8,872 nt of DNA from Thermomicrobiaceae bacterium. GTDB taxonomy: Bacteria; Chloroflexota; Chloroflexia; Thermomicrobiales; Thermomicrobiaceae. The DNA lies in contig SKTL01000096.1 of the NCBI GenBank assembly GCA_007122555.1, forward strand, positions 1 to 8,872. Reading direction: 5' to 3'. The translations under genes were made by a program, and so were the position numbers. How positions within the stretch are numbered: the first letter of the stretch is position 1; the number at the start of each line of letters is the position of its first letter. Positions 1 to 7,832 of the stretch are shown one piece after another. A model generated the notes under the pieces. That model made no database searches. It had not been told where the DNA came from and was given only the letters and a program-made list of their open reading frames with translations.

Positions 1-36
1 ACCACCAGCCCGATACCCTGGGCAGGGAGAACGTGC

Positions 37-1191
37 ATGGAAGAACATATCGTCCTATCGCAGGTCACGAAAGCATTTCCCGATGCCGACGAGCCAGCGA
101 TACGCGATGTTTCGATTTCCATTGAACGTGGAGAGATCGTCGCACTCCTGGGGCCATCTGGATGCGGAAAGACCACCACGCTGAGGATCATCGCCGGATT
201 TGAGAAACCTGATTCAGGCAGTGTGAGCATCGCAGGGCGCGTGGTCGCCGATCACGAAGGGTTCCTTCAGCCAGAGCATCGCGGCGTCGGTATGGTGTTT
301 CAGGATTACGCGCTTTTCCCTCATCTCAACGTTCGAGACAACATCGCGTTCGGCCTGCGACGCTGGGACCGGAAGCGTCGCAATGAGCGGGTAAGCGAGC
401 TGATCGAGCTCAGCGGACTATCCGACCTCGAAGATCGATATCCCCACCAGTTGTCCGGGGGACAGCAACAGCGTGTGGCTATGGCGCGGGCGCTCGCTCC
501 GGAACCGCACGTACTCCTGCTGGATGAACCGTTTTCGAATCTCGATACCGAATTGAGATTTCAGATGCGCGCCGAGGTGCGCAACCTGTTGAAACAGGTC
601 AATACGACGGCGATCCTGGTGACCCACGATCAACAGGAAGCCATGATGATGGCGGATCGCATGGCCGTCATGCTTGATGGCCGCGTCGAGCAGATCGATG
701 CTCCGGACGTGATTTACCACTACCCGGCTACCCGAGCAGTCGCGAAGTTCGTCGGCCAGGGCACGTTCGTTCCGGCAACGGTCGCCGGGTCGGTCGCCGA
801 GTCAGACCTCGGCCGTTTCGAACTCGAGCGCGACAGCGCCGCCGAGAAAGTCGATCTTCTCCTTCGGCCGCGTGATGTCACGCTGGAAGTTGATCCCGAC
901 GGCATCGCGTATGTCGTATCGCGAACATTCCAGGGAGCCGAGTTCACCTACCTGGTGCAACTACCCTGCGGTGTGCAGCTGATTTCCAATCAGCCGTCAC
1001 ACGTGGATGTCTCGCCTGGCGCCCGAGTGCGGGTTCGCTGTAATCGGGTTCGACTAGCTGCATACGACAGCTACTCGCAAGTGGCGATGACGTCTCCACC
1101 GCCGGAGATTGCCGCTCCGTCACTCTCGGATCTCAGCACATCGAGTATTGCGCCGGCGCCCGGAGCCAGTACCGACGATTCCGAGCAGTAA
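37..1191 (+). CDS. ABC transporter ATP-binding protein, FbpC/PotA-like (probable Fe3+ or polyamine-type importer)
   Basis: Cytoplasmic ATPase that would power an ABC importer. All nucleotide-binding motifs are visible: Walker A GPSGCGKTT (residues 39-47), Q-loop Q89 in VFQDYALFPH, signature LSGGQQQR (139-146), Walker B VLLLDEP (159-165) and switch histidine H197 in VTHD. Residues from about 240 to 342 form a TOBE-like regulatory domain, followed by a Pro/Ser/Ala-rich tail of about 35 residues with no recognised motif. The 384-residue length suits the FbpC/PotA/UgpC group. The wording around the Q-loop (PEHRGVGMVFQDYALFPHL) most resembles ferric-iron FbpC proteins, but substrate cannot be read from an ATPase alone. 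The start ATG has GGGAG seven bases upstream (25-29). The partner permease and binding protein probably lie left of the window; bases 1-36 are too few to show them. It faces acsA tail to tail. Confidence 0.93.
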   Translation: MEEHIVLSQVTKAFPDADEPAIRDVSISIERGEIVALLGPSGCGKTTTLRIIAGFEKPDSGSVSIAGRVVADHEGFLQPEHRGVGMVFQDYALFPHLNVRDNIAFGLRRWDRKRRNERVSELIELSGLSDLEDRYPHQLSGGQQQRVAMARALAPEPHVLLLDEPFSNLDTELRFQMRAEVRNLLKQVNTTAILVTHDQQEAMMMADRMAVMLDGRVEQIDAPDVIYHYPATRAVAKFVGQGTFVPATVAGSVAESDLGRFELERDSAAEKVDLLLRPRDVTLEVDPDGIAYVVSRTFQGAEFTYLVQLPCGVQLISNQPSHVDVSPGARVRVRCNRVRLAAYDSYSQVAMTSPPPEIAAPSLSDLSTSSIAPAPGASTDDSEQ

Positions 1192-1254
1192 GACAAGTGG
1201 ACTGATCAGCGAGCTTCGACAGTAAGCCTCGCCAATCGCGCAGAACAGGAAATG

Positions 1255-1285
1255 AAACCGCCCGGCACACGTGGCCGGGCGGTTT
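1255..1285. terminator. Probable bidirectional intrinsic terminator
   Basis: Perfect 12-bp inverted repeat, AAACCGCCCGGC (1255-1266) and GCCGGGCGGTTT (1274-1285), with a 7-base loop. Each strand ends its stem in a short TTT run after a GC-rich core. It lies between the converging ends of the ABC gene (stop at 1191) and acsA (stop at 1316), as expected of a shared terminator. The U-tract is short on both strands, so efficiency is uncertain. Confidence 0.8.
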
Positions 1286-1315
1286 GCTATCTGAACCATT
1301 GGCGTAGACGTTCGC

Positions 1316-3289
1316 CTACTCTTCTTCGCTGTCCTCGTATTGCTTCTTGATGTCCTCGAGCACTGAAGGATCAGTCAGCGTCGTCGTGTCTCCAACAACG
1401 CGTCCTTCGGCGATATCTCGAAGCAGGCGTCGCATAATCTTGGCGCTGCGCGTCTTGGGCAGCTCAGCGGTGAAGAAGATGCGATCTGGTCGGGCAATCG
1501 GGCCGATCTTGTTGGCGACGTGCTGCCGCAGCTCTTCGCCAAGTTCCCAGTTCGCTTCCACGTGACCGCGCGGAGTCACGAACGCGGCGACCGCCTGACC
1601 CTTGAGCTCGTGGGTTACACCAATGACCGCCGCTTCAGCGACCGACGGATGGCTTACCAGCGCGCTTTCCAGCTCCATCGTTCCCAGCCTGTGTCCGGCG
1701 ACATTGAGGACGTCGTCCACACGACCCATGAGCCAGAAGCAGCCGTCTTCGTCCCGCCGGGCGCCATCACCTGTGAAGTAGATCTCCGGGCCGAACATGT
1801 TGAAATACTGGTTCACATAGCGCTCGTCGTCGCCCCACACCGTTCGCGATATTGCCGGCCACGGGCGCCGCAGGATGAGATATCCACCTTGCCCGTCGGG
1901 AACCGACTCGCCCTTCCCGTTAACGATATCCGGTTCGATGCCCGGGAATGCGTGCGTTGCTGACCCGGGTTTCAGCGTCGTGATCCCTGGTAGCGCGCTG
2001 ATCATGATCGCGCCCGTCTCCGTCTGCCACCAGGTATCGACGACCGGAACCTCGCCGCGACCGATGTTGTCGCGGTACCAGATCCAGGCTTCGGGGTTAA
2101 TCGGCTCGCCGACGGTGCCAAGCAGGCGAATCGAGGACAGATCATGCTTCTCCACGTGCTCGGTTCCCCACCGCATGAAGCCGCGAATCGCCGTCGGCGC
2201 AGAATAGAGCACACTCACCGCTCGACGCTCGATAATGTCCCAGAATCTGTCCTGCGCCGGGTAATCGGGCGCGCCTTCATACATGACCGTCGTCGCGCCG
2301 TTAGCGAGCGGACCGTAAACAATGTAACTGTGACCGGTCACCCAGCCGATGTCCGCGGTACACCAGAAAATGTCCTCATCCTTGAGGTCGAGCACCCATT
2401 TTGCGGTCGCATATGCGCCCGTGAGATAGCCGCCAGTCGTGTGCAGCAGACCCTTTGGCTTTCCAGTCGTTCCAGACGTGTACAGAATGAACAGCGGATG
2501 TTCGGCGTCGAGCGATTCCGGTTCGCAGTAGCCGCCGTTCGACGTCTGCATTGCGTCGTGCCACCAGACGTCGCGACCGGCGCGCATTCGTACAGGATGC
2601 ACCTGTCGGCCGAGTCGCTGGACAACCACCATCTTTTCGACGTTCGGGGTGTTCTCCAGCGCGCGATCGGCATTGTCTTTGAGTGCGACCACGGAGCCGC
2701 GCCGGTAACCGCCGTCCGAGGTGACCACGAGTTTGGCCCCGCAGTCGTTAATGCGATCGGAAAGCGAATCCGGGCTAAACCCGCCAAAGACCACCGAATG
2801 GGGAGCGCCGATTCGTGCGCAGGCAAGCATCGTGATCGCCAGTTCAGGGATCATCGGCAGATAGATGGCGACACGATCTCCCTTTTTGACGCCCAGACGC
2901 TTCAGCATGTTCGCAGCCTGGTTCACCTCGCGATAGAGATCCTGGTAGGTGAGGATTCGCTCATCACCCGGTTCGCCTTCCCAGATGATCGCCGCTTTCG
3001 TTCGGCGCCAGGACTTGATGTGGCGGTCGACGCAGTTGTAGGAGACATTGAGCTTCCCACCGTCGAACCACTTGACCCACGGCGGATTCCAGTCCATGAC
3101 TGTATCCCACGGCTTGTCCCAGTCGAGCTCCGAAGCCAGCTCCGCCCAGAAGCTTTCAGGGTCCTTCGCCGCCCGTTCGTAGATCGAAGGATCATTAACG
3201 TTCGCCTGCTTGACGAACTCCTCGGACGGCTTATACGTGCGCGTTTCGGTCAGCAGACCCTCAATCGTTCCGCCCTGGTCTTCAGCCAT
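1316..3289 (-). CDS. acsA: Acetyl-coenzyme A synthetase (AMP-forming)
   Basis: Cytoplasmic acetate-CoA ligase: acetate + ATP + CoA give acetyl-CoA + AMP + PPi, feeding acetate into the TCA cycle. With the start chosen here it has 657 residues, the usual length for Acs. An ACAS_N-type head is followed by the adenylation domain with P-loop [11 protein letters not shown] (270-280) and DTWWQTETG (418-426). The second Trp of that motif corresponds to the residue that restricts the acyl pocket to acetate in known Acs enzymes. The hinge and C-terminal domain show [13 protein letters not shown] (522-534). The catalytic, acetylatable lysine is K617 in [11 protein letters not shown], where most Acs enzymes have Gly before the Lys. 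The frame is open 17 codons further, to 3340, but the ATG at 3289 has an excellent Shine-Dalgarno and MAEDQ is a more natural start. The 145-base gap to the DUF983 gene upstream on the same strand holds no convincing promoter, so read-through from that gene is possible. Confidence 0.97.
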   Translation of the reverse strand: MAEDQGGTIEGLLTETRTYKPSEEFVKQANVNDPSIYERAAKDPESFWAELASELDWDKPWDTVMDWNPPWVKWFDGGKLNVSYNCVDRHIKSWRRTKAAIIWEGEPGDERILTYQDLYREVNQAANMLKRLGVKKGDRVAIYLPMIPELAITMLACARIGAPHSVVFGGFSPDSLSDRINDCGAKLVVTSDGGYRRGSVVALKDNADRALENTPNVEKMVVVQRLGRQVHPVRMRAGRDVWWHDAMQTSNGGYCEPESLDAEHPLFILYTSGTTGKPKGLLHTTGGYLTGAYATAKWVLDLKDEDIFWCTADIGWVTGHSYIVYGPLANGATTVMYEGAPDYPAQDRFWDIIERRAVSVLYSAPTAIRGFMRWGTEHVEKHDLSSIRLLGTVGEPINPEAWIWYRDNIGRGEVPVVDTWWQTETGAIMISALPGITTLKPGSATHAFPGIEPDIVNGKGESVPDGQGGYLILRRPWPAISRTVWGDDERYVNQYFNMFGPEIYFTGDGARRDEDGCFWLMGRVDDVLNVAGHRLGTMELESALVSHPSVAEAAVIGVTHELKGQAVAAFVTPRGHVEANWELGEELRQHVANKIGPIARPDRIFFTAELPKTRSAKIMRRLLRDIAEGRVVGDTTTLTDPSVLEDIKKQYEDSEEE

Positions 3290-3293
3290 GTCG

Positions 3294-3301
3294 ACTCCTT
3301 T
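3294..3301 (-). promoter_or_regulatory. Ribosome binding site that sets the acsA start
   Basis: On the minus strand this reads AAAGGAGT, with GGAG five bases before the ATG at 3289. It is the best Shine-Dalgarno near the 5' end of acsA. It lies inside the longer open frame that begins at 3340, so it argues for the shorter 657-residue protein. Confidence 0.75.
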
Positions 3302-3434
3302 CGCCCCATTTCGTCCGAACGATGGTCCGGACCTCTGCACCCTGTCCGTTCGTTAGATCGATTCGGGTAATCGGATTCCCACTATGTTCAGCAACATCCT
3401 AACCGAGAAGGACACACTCGAAAACCACCACCCA

Positions 3435-3887
3435 TCATTGTTCAGTCCGCCCGGGCTGGTCAGACGGATTGAATGCGCGGTCAAACGCCATCCAGATTGT
3501 CTTGGAGAACGGGTAGAAGAACATCGGGAAAGCGATCGTAAACAGCACTCCTCCGGCGATCATTTCGCGAACTGGCGGGTCCGGCCACGTCAGCACGAAC
3601 GTCGTAATCATGAGAGCGACAAACAAAAGCTCCGTTGCAATGATGTTAACGCCCATCGCGCCGGTCCAGTAGCCCTCTTCACGCTCGAACCGCAATTCGC
3701 ACCCGGGACAGTTCGGTCGCAACGTGAACCAGCGAACGTAGAGCCCGCGTTGACCGCAACGAGGACACGCCTTCGTCCAACCGCGCCATGCGAGGAGGAA
3801 CGTTCGGCGAGCGGAGATCGTTTCTGCGTTGGAAATACCGGAGGCTCCCACATCCATCCTTTCGGTCTGCCCCAACCTGATTCTCAT
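3435..3887 (-). CDS. DUF983 family membrane protein with zinc-ribbon-like head
   Basis: Small membrane protein of unknown biochemical function. With this start it has 150 residues. The head carries two cysteine pairs, CPRCG (C41, C44) and CPGCE (C60, C63), spaced like a zinc ribbon. The family-typical EEGYWTGAMGVN stretch follows, then two hydrophobic helices (about 75-100 and 108-128) and a short polar tail. This layout matches DUF983. Members of the family are often encoded near cytochrome oxidase genes, and here the gene is divergent from the oxidase operon, so a role in oxidase assembly is a reasonable inference but not shown. The start is uncertain: GTG at 3956 (173 aa), ATG at 3887 (150 aa) and ATG at 3857 (140 aa) all lack a well-placed Shine-Dalgarno. 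The ATG at 3857 has AAAGG directly against it, which is too close. Nothing before the first cysteine pair looks conserved enough to decide. Confidence 0.85.
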   Translation of the reverse strand: MRIRLGQTERMDVGASGISNAETISARRTFLLAWRGWTKACPRCGQRGLYVRWFTLRPNCPGCELRFEREEGYWTGAMGVNIIATELLFVALMITTFVLTWPDPPVREMIAGGVLFTIAFPMFFYPFSKTIWMAFDRAFNPSDQPGRTEQ

Positions 3888-3980
3888 GATACAGAAGATT
3901 CCCGAGACAGGCGATGAACGGCGATGATTCCCGGGTGTTGCGGCGGGGACTGACACTCCGCTATGGTTTCACGGGATTTT

Positions 3981-4007
3981 CCCGACCGCGAGTCAGATCG
4001 CGGCGGG
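3981..4007. other. Hairpin in the divergent control region
   Basis: CCCG-A-CCGCGA (3981-3991) can pair with TCGCGG-CGGG (3998-4007), giving ten pairs with one bulged A and a 6-base loop. A second, smaller hairpin, CGGGA-TTT-TCCCG (3972-3984), shares the CCCG arm, so the two cannot form together. No gene ends here, so it is not an obvious terminator. It could be an operator or a 5'-leader structure for the DUF983 transcript, or chance in GC-rich DNA. Confidence 0.3.
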
Positions 4008-4008
4008 T

Positions 4009-4038
4009 ACACTATCGCCTGAAATGCGCTCACTTCAA
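4009..4038 (-). promoter_or_regulatory. Weak candidate promoter for the DUF983 gene (possibly also acsA)
   Basis: On the minus strand TTGAAG (4038-4033) and TAGTGT (4014-4009) are separated by 18 bases. These match 4 and 3 of 6 sigma70 consensus positions. Transcription would start near 4002 and run through the hairpin at 3981-4007 into the DUF983 gene. The match is weak and supported mainly by position. Confidence 0.25.
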
Positions 4039-4097
4039 CCTCGGAGCCATCGTGCGCGTTGTGACCATGCGAGAGTAGCGAAGTCGGAAGAAATCTA

Positions 4098-4126
4098 GTG
4101 ACAGTCCGCACCAGTCAGTGTAGGAT
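4098..4126 (+). promoter_or_regulatory. Probable sigma70-type promoter of the cytochrome oxidase operon
   Basis: GTGACA (4098-4103) matches the -35 consensus at 5 of 6 positions. TAGGAT (4121-4126) matches the -10 at 4 of 6. The spacer is exactly 17 bases. A transcript would begin near 4133 and have a leader of about 65 bases. That leader contains a perfect 10-bp palindrome, CGACCGGTCG (4157-4166), which might bind a regulator, and AGGGAGG (4188-4194) just before the coxB start. Confidence 0.5.
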
Positions 4127-4197
4127 AGTCGCGGCTTTGCTCCCGGCCGGATCGCGCGACCGGTCGGTGGATCGAGGGAGACGGAACAGGGAGGACC

Positions 4198-5256
4198 ATG
4201 GCGGACTGGATTCGCTGCAAACGTGGGGTGGTACTGGGTTCACTCGTCCCCCTTCTTGCATTGACGCTCGCCGGATGTGGTATCACCGGAGGTGAGGTTC
4301 AGTCGGCGAACGAACTTGCCGGGGATAACGCCAGGTCGATCTGGAACCTGTTCGTTCCAATCTTCTGGCTATCCGTTGTCATTTTTGTGCTTGTTCAGGG
4401 AGCCCTGATCTGGGCTGTGATCAAATTCCGGTATAAGGATGGCGACCCTCCGCCGGCTCAGTTGCACGGCAACACGAAAGTTGAGGTCGCCTGGACGATC
4501 GCTCCCGCGATTATCCTGGCAGTCATTCTGGTTCCAACCATTACCACCATTGCCGATCTCGCAAGCGAGCCGGACGATCCGTACACCATCGACGTCATCG
4601 GCCACCAGTGGTGGTGGGAGTTCGATTACGAAGACGACGGGTTCGCCACCGGAAATGTCATGCATATTCCGGTCGATCAACCGATTCGTGTTCGGATGAC
4701 AGCTTCCGATGTCATCCACAGCTTTTACGCGCCACAGCTTTTCGGGAAACAGGATCTCATTCCCGGACGTGAGACGAATATCTACTTCACTGCGGAACAG
4801 ACTGGCGAATTCTACGGCCAGTGTTACGAATTCTGCGGCGTGCAGCACGCGAACATGCATTTCCGGATCATGGTCCACGAGCAGGATGAATTCGACGACT
4901 GGGTCGCCTCGCAACAAGCGGGCGCGCTTGAGCCTGAGCCGGATACGCTGGAGGCCCAGGGCAAGGAAGTCTTCTTCCAGCCCGGCGCCGCCTGCCACGC
5001 CTGTCATGCAATTGACGGCGCTGTCGCCGAGGACGGTACCGAAGCAATCGGACAGGTCGGTCCGAACCTGACGAATCTCGGCGATCGGCCGATTATCGGC
5101 GCCGGATCACTTGAAAACACTCCCGAGAATCTCCGGGACTGGATCCGCGATCCGCACGAGTCGAAACCGGGCAACGAGATGCCGGCCTTCTCGCAGGATC
5201 AGATCAGCGACGAGGATCTCGATGCGCTCGTCGCCTACCTCAGTAGCTTGCGGTAG
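4198..5256 (+). CDS. coxB: Cytochrome c oxidase subunit II with fused cytochrome c domain (caa3-type)
   Basis: Electron-entry subunit of the terminal oxidase (also called CtaC); 352 residues. A signal sequence ends in lipobox LAGC with C27 as the probable lipidated residue. Two transmembrane helices follow (about 47-76 and 95-120), then an external cupredoxin domain. WWWEF (138-142) is the aromatic patch near the electron-entry site. All CuA ligands are present: H174, C209, E211 (backbone), C213, H217 and M220. The C-terminal domain (about 250-352) is a class I cytochrome c with CHACH (266-270) for covalent haem and M328 in NEMPAF as the probable sixth ligand. This fusion defines caa3-type oxidases and lets the enzyme carry its own cytochrome c. 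AGGGAGG lies three bases before the ATG, a slightly short spacing. It is the first gene of the operon; ctaD follows after about 100 bases. Confidence 0.97.
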   Translation: MADWIRCKRGVVLGSLVPLLALTLAGCGITGGEVQSANELAGDNARSIWNLFVPIFWLSVVIFVLVQGALIWAVIKFRYKDGDPPPAQLHGNTKVEVAWTIAPAIILAVILVPTITTIADLASEPDDPYTIDVIGHQWWWEFDYEDDGFATGNVMHIPVDQPIRVRMTASDVIHSFYAPQLFGKQDLIPGRETNIYFTAEQTGEFYGQCYEFCGVQHANMHFRIMVHEQDEFDDWVASQQAGALEPEPDTLEAQGKEVFFQPGAACHACHAIDGAVAEDGTEAIGQVGPNLTNLGDRPIIGAGSLENTPENLRDWIRDPHESKPGNEMPAFSQDQISDEDLDALVAYLSSLR

Positions 5257-5268
5257 GGGGCTGAATTG

Positions 5269-5358
5269 ATGAAGTCACGAATCACGATGACATACGACTG
5301 TAGTGAGTTGGGTGCGGCACAGTTGCGGGCCGTCAATCGCGGAAAAGGGGACCGCTAG
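5269..5358 (+). CDS. Possible 29-residue small protein or coupling peptide between coxB and ctaD
   Basis: ATG-to-TAG frame of 29 codons that fills most of the coxB-ctaD gap. Its stop touches the ctaD start (TAGATG). GGGGG (5256-5260) lies eight bases upstream as a modest ribosome site. The peptide (MKSRITMTYDCSELGAAQLR, then nine more residues ending in GKGDR) is basic, has one Cys and no membrane segment. I recognise no family. It is in the same frame as both neighbours. It may be a translated coupling peptide, a decayed gene remnant or a chance frame; an open run of this length is not rare at this base composition. Confidence 0.25.
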   Translation: MKSRITMTYDCSELGAAQLRAVNRGKGDR

Positions 5359-7164
5359 ATGGCACAGGCAGTAGCAGCGAAGGACGAGCAGCTCGATCGC
5401 TGGGCAGTGATCTGGGACTGGATCACGACCTCGGATCACAAGAAGATCGGTTTGCTCTATTTCTGGACTTCACTGACGTTCTTCTTCGTCGGCGGATTGC
5501 TGGCGCTGGGCGTTCGCAGCCAGCTTGCGGTGCCAAACAGCACCATGATAAGTCCGGATGTCTATAACCAGTTCTTCACCATGCACGCGCTGGTGATGAT
5601 CTTCCTGGCGCTCATGCCGATGAGCGTGGCGTTCTTCAACTACATCATTCCGCTTCAGATCGGCGCCCGTGACGTCGCATTCCCGCGCCTCAACTCCTTC
5701 AGTTACTGGGTTTACCTCTTTGGCGGTCTCCTGCTGTGTAGCGGATTCCTCTTCGGAGAGGCTCCTGATATCGGCTGGACGGGCTACACATCGCTTTCGA
5801 GCGCACAATACACGCCAGGCATGAGCGGCGACTTCTACGTCATGGGTCTGCAGGTACTCGGTATTTCGTCACTTGCCGGCGGCTTGAACTTTTTCGTCAC
5901 GATCGTCAACATGCGCGCTCCCGGAATGTCGCTCATGCGGATGCCGATCTTCGTCTGGATGTCGTTGATCACGTTCGTGCTGATTATGCTGGCGTTCCCG
6001 TCCCTGACCGTTGCGCTGTTCGCGCTCATGATGGACCGAAACTTCGACACGGTGTTCTTCAGCGCGTCTGACGGTAGCGTCGTGATGTGGCAGCACCTCT
6101 TCTGGATCTTCGGCCATCCGGAGGTTTACATTCTGATCCTGCCCGCATTCGGCATCATCTCCGAGGTTCTGCCGACGTTCTCCCGGAAGCCGCTGTTCGG
6201 TTACTCGTTCGTCGTCTTCTCCGGTATCGCGATCGCGTTCCTCGGCTTCGGCGTATGGGTGCACCATATGTTCACCGTCGGTATGGGGCCGATTCCGAAT
6301 ATGGTGTTCTCAACGACGACTATGCTGATCGCGATTCCAACCGGCGTGAAGATCCTTAACTGGGTCGCGACGCTCTGGGGTGGGTCGATCCGGCTCACGA
6401 CCGCGATGCTGTTTGCGACCGCCTTCGTTGGGATGTTCACGATCGGCGGCATCAGTGGCGTCATGCACGCCGCGGTGCCGATCGACTACTGGCAGCATGA
6501 CACGTACTTTGTTGTCGCCCACCTGCACTACGTCCTGTTCGGCGGGACAATGTTCGGCCTTATCGCCGGGACCTACTACTGGTTCCCGAAGATGTTCGGC
6601 CGTTACATGAGCGAGAGCATCGGCAGAGTTCACTTCTGGCTGACGCTTATCGGATTCAACCTGACGTTCTTCCCGATGCACTTTCTGGGCGTTGACGGCA
6701 TGCCGCGGCGGATCTACACCTATCCGTCCGACTACGGCTACGAACTCTGGAACATGGTCGCGACGATCGGAGCCTATCTGCTCGGTCTCGGTATGGCGCT
6801 GATGGTTTACAACCTCATCAAGTCGATTCGCTCCGGCGAACCGGCGAGCGCTGACCCCTGGGATGGCCGGACAATCGAGTGGACCACGACGTCGCCACCG
6901 GCCAAGCACAACTTCGATCACACTCCCCAGATCCGGGCCCGGGACGACTTCTGGGACCAGAAGTACAACCGTAAGGGTGAGGCAGAGACGACGCCGGCTG
7001 AGGAGCACATTCACCTGCCGCCCGGTTCCTACATTCCACTGCTGGTTGCATTGGGTCTGATGTTGATGGGCGCCGGTGTGATCTTCACACTCTGGCTCAG
7101 CGTCATCGGTGGAATCGTGGTAACGGTCGGGCTCTTCGCTTGGGCCTTCGAACCGAACGATTAG
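5359..7164 (+). CDS. ctaD: Cytochrome c oxidase subunit I (haem A, proton-pumping, A-type)
   Basis: Catalytic membrane subunit that reduces O2 to water and pumps protons; 601 residues. Low-spin haem a ligands are H76 (in FFTMHALVM) and H390. H388 (in VVAHLHY) binds haem a3. CuB ligands are H253, H302 and H303. Y257, in GHPEVY, is the cross-linked tyrosine partner of H253. D-channel residues D105 (in IGARDVAFPR), N94 and N112 and the gating glutamate E255 are present. K331 in IPTGVK is the K-channel lysine. Together these place it in the A1 group. Twelve core helices end near residue 490. A polar stretch (about 491-565) and two extra hydrophobic helices (about 567-598) follow, as in Bacillus CtaD, which has 14 helices. 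AAAAGGGG sits about eight bases before the ATG. ctaE follows after 33 bases. Confidence 0.98.
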   Translation: MAQAVAAKDEQLDRWAVIWDWITTSDHKKIGLLYFWTSLTFFFVGGLLALGVRSQLAVPNSTMISPDVYNQFFTMHALVMIFLALMPMSVAFFNYIIPLQIGARDVAFPRLNSFSYWVYLFGGLLLCSGFLFGEAPDIGWTGYTSLSSAQYTPGMSGDFYVMGLQVLGISSLAGGLNFFVTIVNMRAPGMSLMRMPIFVWMSLITFVLIMLAFPSLTVALFALMMDRNFDTVFFSASDGSVVMWQHLFWIFGHPEVYILILPAFGIISEVLPTFSRKPLFGYSFVVFSGIAIAFLGFGVWVHHMFTVGMGPIPNMVFSTTTMLIAIPTGVKILNWVATLWGGSIRLTTAMLFATAFVGMFTIGGISGVMHAAVPIDYWQHDTYFVVAHLHYVLFGGTMFGLIAGTYYWFPKMFGRYMSESIGRVHFWLTLIGFNLTFFPMHFLGVDGMPRRIYTYPSDYGYELWNMVATIGAYLLGLGMALMVYNLIKSIRSGEPASADPWDGRTIEWTTTSPPAKHNFDHTPQIRARDDFWDQKYNRKGEAETTPAEEHIHLPPGSYIPLLVALGLMLMGAGVIFTLWLSVIGGIVVTVGLFAWAFEPND

Positions 7165-7197
7165 TGCGAACTGGCGCAGGAGAAGGGATACGAATCC

Positions 7198-7809
7198 GTG
7201 ACATCAGCTGATCATCACACCGGTCACGCGGAACACGCGACAACGACCGGGATAACACATAACAAGATGATGATGTGGTCTTTCCTCGCATCAGACTGCA
7301 TGTTCTTCGGCACACTGATCATGATGTATATGGTCTATCGCCCGGACATGGCGGAACTAGGAGGGGTCGGCCCGAACGATCTGCTTGACATTCCGTTCTC
7401 GTCGCTGATGACGTTCGTGTTGCTCATGAGCAGTCTCGCGTTTGTGCTTGGCCTTTCGGCGCTGCAACGCGGCAACCACGCCGGCATGCGCGTCTGGCTT
7501 TCAGCAACCGCGATCCTGGGACTCCTCTTCCTCGGCGGTGAGGGATTCGAGTACATGAAGTTCTACAACGAGGGCCTGTCGCTCGGAACGAACGTCTTTG
7601 GCACCGCGTATTTCGTCACCACTGGGTTCCACAAGTTACACGTGCTGATTGGAGTGATCTGGCTGCTCGGACTGGTCGCAATGTCTTATCGAGGGCAAAT
7701 CGGCGTTCACCAGTCGGAGAAAGTCGAGATAGCCGGTCTGTACTGGCACTTCGTTGACATCGTCTGGATCGTCATCTTTACCTTCATATTTCTCGTCCCG
7801 TACCGGTAA
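7198..7809 (+). CDS. ctaE: Cytochrome c oxidase subunit III
   Basis: Structural membrane subunit that packs beside subunit I and stabilises turnover; 203 residues (also called CoxC). Five hydrophobic helices are visible (about 25-47, 68-88, 98-118, 135-162 and 180-201). This is the short bacterial form lacking the first two helices of the mitochondrial-type protein. Family stretches are GGEGFEYMKF (113-122), with conserved E118 in the helix-3 region, VTTGFHKLHVLIG (140-152) and YWHFVDIVWI (182-191). The N-terminus before the first helix is rich in His (HHTGHAEH), which may be a soluble tail and not a binding site. The start is GTG at 7198, preceded by AGGAGAAGGG about ten bases upstream; the next Met is already at the first helix. 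It lies 33 bases after ctaD and was probably cotranscribed with it. Confidence 0.96.
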   Translation: MTSADHHTGHAEHATTTGITHNKMMMWSFLASDCMFFGTLIMMYMVYRPDMAELGGVGPNDLLDIPFSSLMTFVLLMSSLAFVLGLSALQRGNHAGMRVWLSATAILGLLFLGGEGFEYMKFYNEGLSLGTNVFGTAYFVTTGFHKLHVLIGVIWLLGLVAMSYRGQIGVHQSEKVEIAGLYWHFVDIVWIVIFTFIFLVPYR

Positions 7810-7832
7810 AGGCGGCAGAGCGTGCAGATTGA

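Noticed and set aside
3..125. Tail of an upstream gene overlapping the start of the ABC ATPase gene
   Set aside because: One other frame is open from the window edge to a TGA at 123-125, but too little is visible to call it a permease end.
2144..3370. 408-codon open frame on the plus strand opposite acsA
   Set aside because: It lies wholly antisense to a clear acsA gene, its protein is Arg/Val/His-rich without any domain, and such frames are common opposite GC-rich coding DNA.
3384..3917. 177-codon plus-strand frame opposite the DUF983 gene
   Set aside because: Antisense to a recognisable family member; composition (Arg/His/Glu-rich) is typical of a shadow frame.
6310..7014. 234-codon open frame on the minus strand opposite ctaD
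   Set aside because: Shadow of ctaD codon bias; the protein is full of Arg, Glu and Val with no recognisable motif.
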